DNA from: Goniomonas avonlea
Taxonomy: Eukaryota; Cryptophyceae; Goniomonadida; Goniomonadaceae
Assembly (NCBI GenBank): GCA_003573635.1
Contig: QUTJ01031815.1
Span: 1 to 21,707 of the forward strand
Direction of reading: 5' to 3'
Length of the DNA: 21,707 nt
Part shown: piece after piece, positions 19,601 through 21,707 of the stretch
How the letters are laid out: every line of letters starts with the position of its first letter
Position numbering within the stretch: position 1 is the first letter of the stretch
Notes under the pieces: generated by a model
What the model saw: only the letters and a program-made list of their open reading frames with translations
The model's database searches: none
What the model was told of the DNA's origin: nothing
Program-made: the position numbers and the translations under genes

Positions 19601-21548
19601 ATCTTTTTGCTGGTCATGAAGCGGGTGGGCTTTAACATCTTCAGTGCTCTGCCGCTGCCCACCGTCAAGATATTCACCTCCTACCTTATGATTATGTCCA
19701 GGTACGACACTTGTGCTTCCACTGTCCTCCATGCTGGGAATCCACGACATGGTTTGAGCTGCTCTGCTTTTTTCGTTTCCCCCGAGTTTGCAACTGGTGT
19801 CCGACAGCATCCACTCCGTGTACGTGGTCGAAATTCCGCCTGTGTTCAAGTCGCTGCTGTCCAAGCTCAGCTTCCTCACCCTGGACCTCTCTGGCGGCGC
19901 AAACTGCGTCGCACTCATCAAGTTCACCTTCTACAACCGATTCATGGCCATCGTCACCTCGTGGATCATCTTAGTTGCTATTGCCGTGGGGGTGTACTTA
20001 GCGCGGTTGCCGTTTCTCAAGCCTGGTCGAGCGACCGTGGAGTGGAGGGTGATCGTCACAACGTCCATTCTCTTTGTGCTCTCTGTGATCCACCCTGCAG
20101 TGAGCAGCACACTGTTTTTGGTGCGACCTTCCGACTTGCATGTGAACCCGCACTCTCCCTCTTGTTCACCCGCGTCCTTACCTTCCCTGCTCTCCCTCTT
20201 TTTCACCACCCCTTACCTTAAACATGCAACGATAGCCACTGCGCGGTGTGGATTGAATTCGCGATCTGCACACGCGCACACCGGCTGCCCTGTTGCCTTG
20301 CTGTTGCGCTGTTGCAAGCACCTGTTCAAAACCGCTCTGTCGCATTGCACTGTTCAAACCACCGCCTCTGTCACCCAACCGTCGGCTCACCCGAGCCCCA
20401 GATCTTAGCGTGCGAGGACGTGTTCGGGTACAGCAAGCCGTGGCTGCGGGAGGACTACGGCCTGCAGTGTCTCACCACAGCCTGGTGGGGGTACACCATT
20501 GTCGGAGCCTTCGCTGCCATTGTCTTCACCCTCGGGTTTCCGTTTGGTCTCTTGGGCGTGTTGGGGGTGCAGAACAGAAGGATATGCAAGCTGAAGAAAC
20601 AAGTGCGTGCATACGAGCAGATGCGTGGGTGTACACAGCTAAGTGTTGAGTGAGTGCAGATGCTCCAGCGCGCGTACGCAGCCGGATATGCAGGCTGCAG
20701 ACGCACGTGTGTGGTGCAGATGCTCCATGGGTGTGTAGTGTGCGTACACTGACGCAGTGTGTGTTCGTAAGTGCAGATGCATGGAAATACGCAGCAGGTG
20801 CCTGTACTCAGATATCACGATATGCTATTCGTTAACAAGTTGCGTGAAGTCACGTAGCTCCCCTACCCTAGTTAACTCGTGATGAACGGTGTGACAACGT
20901 GGTGCGGACATGTGCAGTGTGCGATACGCAGCTGGATATGCAGCTGCAGACGCCAGTGCGTGTGTGTTCGTGAGTGCAGTTGTGCATGTGGTGTTGTGGA
21001 TATGCAAGTGTGTGCGTCATAGTGCAGACATGTGTAGTGGTACGCAGCCGGATATGCAAGCTGTAGACGCCAGTGCGTGTGTGTTCGTGTTGTGGATATG
21101 CAAGTGTGTGCGTCATGGTGCGGACATGTGTAGTGGTACGCAGCCGGATATGCAAGCTGCAGACGCCAGTGGGGGTGCGTACGTGTGGTCTTGATCGTGT
21201 GGAGCATCAGAATCTACATGGCGCATTGCCTGATTTACTGCAACGTCTCATCAACGCATCGCAGAGTGCCTCATTGTGTATTCATCACAGATGCATCACA
21301 GAGTCTCGTTTGCGTGTGAATCACAGAGTCCCGTTTGCGTACTCATCGCGTCTTTATCCCAGGTGCAACACATTGCAGAGCGAGAGTACGACCTGCGACT
21401 GGAGGGAAAGACGCGGAGCATTGAGGAAATTGCGGTGACGGACCACCTCGACGCTGAGCTGATTCGCACGTTCCTGCGGCACATGGAGCGGTGGGAGACG
21501 CTCAACTTCCTGCACAAGGACTACCTCAGTATGTACTACTACGCTGAG
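2957..21548 (+). CDS. giant multi-exon cell-surface protein: type A modules, TIG repeats, GCC2/GCC3-like Cys-rich region, multi-TM tail (3' end off window)
   Basis: I chain 18 exons: 2957-3113, 3159-7211, 7539-7940, 8210-8611, 8714-9100, 9230-9649, 10275-10622, 11011-15338, 15669-16340, 16614-17045, 17305-17892, 18195-18410, 18802-18938, 19204-19250, 19557-19701, 19787-20120, 20402-20602, 21363-21548. They sum to 13,455 nt (4,485 codons) with every phase matching. All donors are GTR-type (GTATGC, GTAAGT, GTGAGT, GTGCGY). The product enters the secretory pathway through a signal peptide, carries a very long extracellular repeat array with many N-x-S/T sites, then a Cys-rich stalk and at least four membrane helices. 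The architecture suggests a receptor, adhesin or mechanosensor at the cell surface; ligand and role are unknown. Exons 12-15 have the least certain ends. Confidence 0.8.
3159..7211 (+). CDS. giant gene exon 2: Ig-like domains, type A modules 1-4, six divergent TIG-like repeats
   Basis: A 1,351-codon exon, phase 1 on both sides. Order: an Ig/invasin-like domain with AQQPVLRL...FTDLQI (about 3180-3450); three type A modules (3530-3885, 3932-4260, 4307-4665), each opening with W-x-x-x-x-V-x-E and containing a T-F-x-I-x-P-S and a V-x-x-G-L-T-G motif; two Ig-like domains (about 4672-4915, with RQPVVAITDLAGN and FTDLAVYDMG, and 4921-5230); six TIG-like repeats (about 5236-6815) marked by GxxVTVxG and A-T-x-W-x-S-D-S-S; and a divergent fourth type A module (6820-7211). 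'Type A' is my label, not a database family. The exon ends at ACGG|GTAAGT. Sequence is N-glycosylation-rich, consistent with an extracellular location. Confidence 0.85.
7212..7538 (+). other. intron 2 (327 nt)
   Basis: Donor GTAAGT, acceptor AACGCAG. It contains stops in all forward frames and two GATTCAGCTG copies (about 7431 and 7490). I see no coding exon or RNA gene inside. Confidence 0.7.
7539..9649 (+). CDS. giant gene exons 3-6: four type A modules, one per exon
   Basis: Exons 3 (7539-7940, 402 nt), 4 (8210-8611, 402 nt), 5 (8714-9100, 387 nt) and 6 (9230-9649, 420 nt) each encode one complete ~115-140-residue type A module and are all phase 1-1. Each opens with a W or F/T strand followed by an E-S-x-x-(L/V)-x-x-x-x-N-T-L motif (WTVSSITESASLPSTANTL in exon 5), then LPAGS/G, a V-x-x-G-L loop, and closes near (L/V)-x-N-P-S. 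Donors are GTATGG, GTGAGT, GTGGGT and GTGCGA; introns are 269, 102 and 129 nt. Module boundaries coincide with exon boundaries, as expected for modular exon duplication. Confidence 0.85.
9650..10274 (+). other. intron 6 (625 nt), with triplicated acceptor
   Basis: A long intron with stops in all frames. It carries two copies of TACGCCTCGTG (about 9720 and 9770) with GT/GA-rich surroundings, and ends in a tandem triplication of its own 3' splice site (10135-10317). Nothing else coding is seen. Confidence 0.75.
10135..10317 (+). repeat. three tandem 61-bp copies of the intron 6/exon 7 acceptor junction
   Basis: Copy 1 at 10135-10195, copy 2 at 10196-10256, copy 3 from 10257. All share TGTCTTACACCCTCACAG|CG followed by CCTGGCACCTTT. 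Copies 2 and 3 are nearly identical over about 48 nt; copy 1 has AACATA for GATATG. Copy 3 passes into unique exon 7 sequence. Because 61 is not a multiple of 3, use of the first or second acceptor runs into an in-frame TGA within the next copy; only copy 3 (exon start 10275) stays open. Confidence 0.9.
10275..10622 (+). CDS. giant gene exon 7: ninth type A module (divergent)
   Basis: A 116-codon phase 1-1 exon with TAGALTLTMNPSIELPPGTA and VVVSITGVAF in the positions of the other modules, but with a less conserved second half (TVKIVVGTATTAFTVYSVSL). The acceptor is the third of three tandem copies; the donor is GCAG|GTGAGC. It is the last type A module before the TIG array. Confidence 0.75.
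10623..11010 (+). other. intron 7 (388 nt), with long CT/GT tract
   Basis: Contains a pyrimidine-rich tract at about 10828-10976 ((CT)n, (TGTC)n, CCCTCTCC units) just upstream of a CAGCAG tandem acceptor at 11005-11010. Either AG gives phase 1 and differs by one codon (11008 or 11011). One forward frame stays open through the intron from 10545, but the repetitive residues there are not credible protein. Confidence 0.75.
11011..15338 (+). CDS. giant gene exon 8: fifteen full IPT/TIG repeats and most of a sixteenth
   Basis: A 4,328-nt exon, phase 1 in and phase 0 out. Tandem ~85-100-residue repeats begin with a (V/L)-x-P-x-(A/G)-G-P-x-x-G-G-T-x-(L/V)-T-(L/V)-x-G pattern (SPSAGPTTGGTVLTVTG, SPLGAPVHGGTLLTLSG, SPHGGPTVGGTNVTVTG), continue with C-R-F-G and a second C before P, then a L-S-(L/V)-S-L-N-x-x-D-Y/F motif and end in Y-x-Y/F-Y. 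This is the immunoglobulin-like IPT/TIG fold found in plexins, Met-type receptors and many protist surface proteins. Most repeats keep the C...C pair, presumably a disulphide; the tenth (about 13522-13800) lacks both. The sixteenth repeat is cut by intron 8 before its second Cys. The exon donor is CCCAG|GTATGC. Confidence 0.9.
15339..15668 (+). other. intron 8 (330 nt), ending in a triplicated 18-bp unit
   Basis: Stops occur in all frames of the intron body. The last 56 nt are three exact copies of ATACCAATCAGTGCATAC (15613-15630, 15631-15648, 15649-15666), and the acceptor AG (15667-15668) follows the third copy directly. The sequence just upstream is also ACATCATACAT-repetitive. Confidence 0.85.
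15669..17045 (+). CDS. giant gene exons 9-10: end of TIG 16, TIG 17, SEA-like segment, TIG 18
   Basis: Exon 9 (15669-16340) supplies the second Cys half of TIG 16, a complete TIG 17 (TSGPLGGGTKLTLTGDNF), and then VELSWEVDLDTYNATAVALE plus LLGVDVSRISITL, an alternating strand-helix-strand pattern resembling SEA-like modules of protist surface proteins. A basic, poorly conserved linker with RRREQARG follows. Exon 10 (16614-17045) continues the SEA-like part (VTFIDVGTANQSATALASNL) and adds TIG 18 (SPSRGPVRGGGTVVTMFG). All boundaries are phase 0. The intron between them is unusual: 273 nt, no in-frame stop. Confidence 0.8.
16341..16613 (+). other. intron 9 (273 nt), stop-free and 3n, with (CA)40 at the acceptor
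   Basis: Donor CCAG|GTGGGC, acceptor CACAG|GTG. The length is 91 codons and the reading frame of exons 9 and 10 passes through without a stop. The last ~81 nt (16532-16612) are pure (AC)n, which in frame reads alternating Thr-His. Retention would therefore be translatable. Confidence 0.8.
17046..17304 (+). other. intron 10 (259 nt)
   Basis: Donor GCG|GTGAGC. It is CT-rich near 17075-17130. Two acceptors share the phase: GCACAG at 17290-17295 and GCCGCAG at 17298-17304. The second is used here. A stop closes the exon 10 frame at 17064. Confidence 0.7.
17305..18410 (+). CDS. giant gene exons 11-12: GCC2/GCC3-like cysteine-rich region
   Basis: Exon 11 (17305-17892, 196 codons, phase 0-0) begins with PSYFDWAFSCAVGQYQTTD and continues with repeated C-x-x-C-P-x-G-x-(Y/F) units (CANCPLGHYNNETGRRECF, CFPCPAGTFRDSTGAADL, CTACPLGKLTFQTKSEQC). 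These are Ephrin-receptor/GCC2-GCC3-type Cys-rich repeats that usually lie just outside the membrane. Exon 12 starts at 18195 (GCCGCAG|CAA, phase 0) with QCTPCPDLAMNSSLPRSDLQ and DCGCNSGTWR. Its end is uncertain: GTGCGC at 18411 is used because it keeps phase 0, but GTCCGA at 18288 or GTGATT at 18306 are possible. The exon 11 donor is GAG|GTGTGT. Confidence 0.75.
17893..18194 (+). other. intron 11 (302 nt)
   Basis: Starts GTGTGT. AT-richer than its surroundings near 18040-18062 and contains several degenerate GGTTGGCTCAC/GGGTTGACTCAC/GGTTAACCTCAC motifs (about 18002-18125). No exon is seen inside. Confidence 0.7.
18411..18801 (+). other. intron 12 region (391 nt), exon boundaries unresolved
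   Basis: Contains a large imperfect palindrome (18428-18555). At its 3' end, 18717-18810 has an open frame after CTGCAG with SPLPKFLERCVDNGSDALKL, which looks like the 'PLP' segment usually found at this point in related proteins, but it is out of frame with the Cys-rich exon that follows. There may be an extra exon, a very short intron, or a frameshift. Confidence 0.5.
18428..18555. repeat. imperfect palindrome with ~33-nt arms
   Basis: The left arm, about 18429-18460, and the right arm, about 18522-18554, are reverse complements with few differences; the inner 15 nt (CTGGTTACACAGTTT) match exactly. Both outer ends carry GGGGG(C) runs. The ~60-nt loop is AT-rich and holds two GTAATCAAT copies. 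Size and form resemble a foldback or MITE-like element, but no clear target-site duplication is seen. Confidence 0.75.
18802..19250 (+). CDS. giant gene exons 13-14: end of Cys-rich region before the membrane
   Basis: Exon 13 (18802-18938) encodes KDLICHKCPGGEVACPGDK, then GQCPPGHGGVLCSVCKAD. This C-x-x-C-P-G-G ... C-x-x-G-x-x-G-x-L-C-x-x-C pattern is, from general knowledge, typical of the segment preceding the membrane part of such proteins. Exon 13 ends GACAT|GTGCGT (phase 2). Exon 14 (19204-19250, 47 nt) starts ATGCAG|G and gives YYKAPELYCIKCPTP, with a CxxC closing the region, ending at GTGCGC in phase 1. An earlier acceptor for exon 13 (after GAAG at 18790) would add a Cys. The intron between them is mostly a CT-rich tract (18969-19138). 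Confidence 0.65.
18969..19138. repeat. CT-rich tract in intron 13
   Basis: About 170 nt of (CTCTCC)n/(CCCTCT)n/(CCTC)n pyrimidine sequence on the + strand, inside the intron between exons 13 and 14. It generates long Ser/Pro/Leu open frames that are not credible genes. Confidence 0.9.
19251..19556 (+). other. intron 14 (306 nt)
   Basis: Donor GTGCGC. The acceptor is one of several closely spaced AGs (19532-19556); those leaving phase 1 are after 19541, 19553 and 19556, the last used here. Stops close all frames. No exon or RNA gene is seen. Confidence 0.55.
19557..20120 (+). CDS. giant gene exons 15-16: first three membrane segments
   Basis: Exon 15 (19557-19701) encodes FMAVVVAVVAAIVIFLLVMK, a clear membrane helix, followed by a short segment ending MIMS. 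Its donor is CCAG|GTACGA, phase 2. Exon 16 (19787-20120) begins with LQLVSDSIHSVYVVEIPPVF and continues KSLLSKLSFLTLDLSGGANC; from general knowledge, a (P)-x-x-F-x-x-x-L-x-x-L-S-x-x-x-L-D-L ... C motif is a hallmark of the C-terminal region of protist GCC2/GCC3 membrane proteins. Two further hydrophobic helices follow (about 19940-20010 and 20048-20118). The donor is TTTTTG|GTGCGA. The loop has the length and charge of an intermembrane segment. Confidence 0.75.
20121..20401 (+). other. intron 16 (281 nt)
   Basis: Donor GTGCGA, acceptor GAGCCCCAG. It is pyrimidine-rich at 20150-20220. The frame of exon 16 remains open through it for about 95 codons before a stop at 20406, so the boundary rests on phase and on the motif match of exon 17. 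Confidence 0.65.
20402..21548 (+). CDS. giant gene exons 17-18: fourth membrane segment and start of cytoplasmic tail
   Basis: Exon 17 (20402-20602) has ILACEDVFGYSKPWLREDYG followed by a Cys and the hydrophobic stretch WWGYTIVGAFAAIVFTLGFP, then a basic end, RRICKLKKQ, at the membrane boundary. Exon 18 (21363-21548) encodes a charged helix (AEREYDLRLEGKTRSIEEI) and ends LNFLHKDYLSMYYYAE at a GTGCGT donor. From general knowledge, a G/N-F-L-Y/H-x-x-Y ... Y-Y/W-x-x-E motif follows the membrane region in this protein type. Both exons are phase 0. The gene continues beyond the window. Confidence 0.75.
20603..21362 (+). repeat. intron 17 (760 nt), with minisatellite copies of the exon 17 end and donor
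   Basis: Four units share (C/G)GGATATGCA(A/G)GCTG(C/T/A)AGACG: at about 20681, 20931, 21047 and 21143. The last two belong to a near-perfect 96-bp tandem (about 20990-21180). The shared core matches the exon 17 end, AGGATATGCAAGCTGAAG, and the sequence that follows in two units (CCAGTGCGTGTG) matches the real donor region (ACAAGTGCGTGCAT). The rest of the intron is GT-rich. Confidence 0.8.
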
Positions 21549-21707
21549 GTGCGTCGGGTTTTAGGGTTTTAGGGTTGAGGGGTAGGGCTTGGGGACCAGC
21601 GTGTTTGGTGTGGGGCATGCGTGTGTGTCTGTACACCGGGGTGTCCACCGCCGTGCGTGGCGGTGCATGTGTGCCTGGGTGTCTGTGTGTCAGCTCTGGA
21701 GGTGTGC
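21549..21707 (+). other. start of intron 18, with telomere-like repeats
   Basis: Begins with donor GTGCGT. Positions 21556-21574 read GGGTTTTAGGGTTTTAGGG, followed by the degenerate TTGAGGGGTAGGG. The rest is GT-rich. No further exon is seen before the window ends. Confidence 0.65.

Noticed and set aside
20121-20408. Extension of exon 16 through 20121-20408
   Set aside because: The frame is open by chance, but the residues lose hydrophobic/motif character right after the GTGCGA donor, and splicing to 20402 restores the expected ACEDVFGY segment.

Overview
This window looks like nuclear DNA from a unicellular eukaryote. Coding sequence is broken by many GT-AG introns, from 42 nt to about 760 nt, whose phases can be chained. 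The introns are full of simple repeats ((CT)n, (GA)n, (CA)n, minisatellites). No tRNA, rRNA, CRISPR array or bacterial operon structure is visible. The encoded protein types (giant secreted TIG-repeat protein with a GCC2/GCC3-type Cys-rich region and a multi-membrane tail; beta-helix protein) are common in GC-rich free-living protists such as alveolates, stramenopiles, haptophytes and apusozoans. The lineage cannot be fixed from sequence alone.

Layout. Two genes are arranged head to head across a 166-bp intergenic region (2791-2956) that holds a TATA-like element readable on both strands. Leftwards (- strand, 2790 to 268, continuing off the left edge) runs a gene I reconstruct as 10 phase-compatible exons (404 codons in the window). 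Its N-terminus is charged and coiled-coil-like, its middle is unrecognised, and its last visible exon has parallel beta-helix (FxxN-type) character. Rightwards (+ strand, 2957 to 21548, continuing off the right edge) runs a giant gene reconstructed as 18 exons (about 4,485 codons in the window).

The giant protein, in order: signal peptide; Ser/Thr-rich linker; an Ig-like domain; three copies of a ~115-residue 'type A' module; two more Ig-like domains; six divergent TIG-like repeats; six more type A modules (five of them each on its own 1-1 phase exon); about 18 IPT/TIG repeats, 16 of which begin in one 4.3-kb exon; a SEA-like segment; a GCC2/GCC3-like Cys-rich region; at least four membrane segments; and a cytoplasmic tail. 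It is best read as a type I-like entry into a multi-pass cell-surface receptor or adhesin.

The most unusual signal is in the introns. At least six of about 27 introns, in both genes, carry short tandem or dispersed repeats that contain or abut a splice site. Some copies duplicate the exon end plus the 5' splice site (1177-1612, 89-121/248-280, 20677-21180). Others duplicate the 3' splice site (three 61-bp copies at 10135-10317) or sit directly against it (15613-15668, 820-900). In the 61-bp case only the last acceptor keeps the reading frame open. All exon boundaries are inferred by reading splice signals and phase by eye; there is no RNA evidence here.
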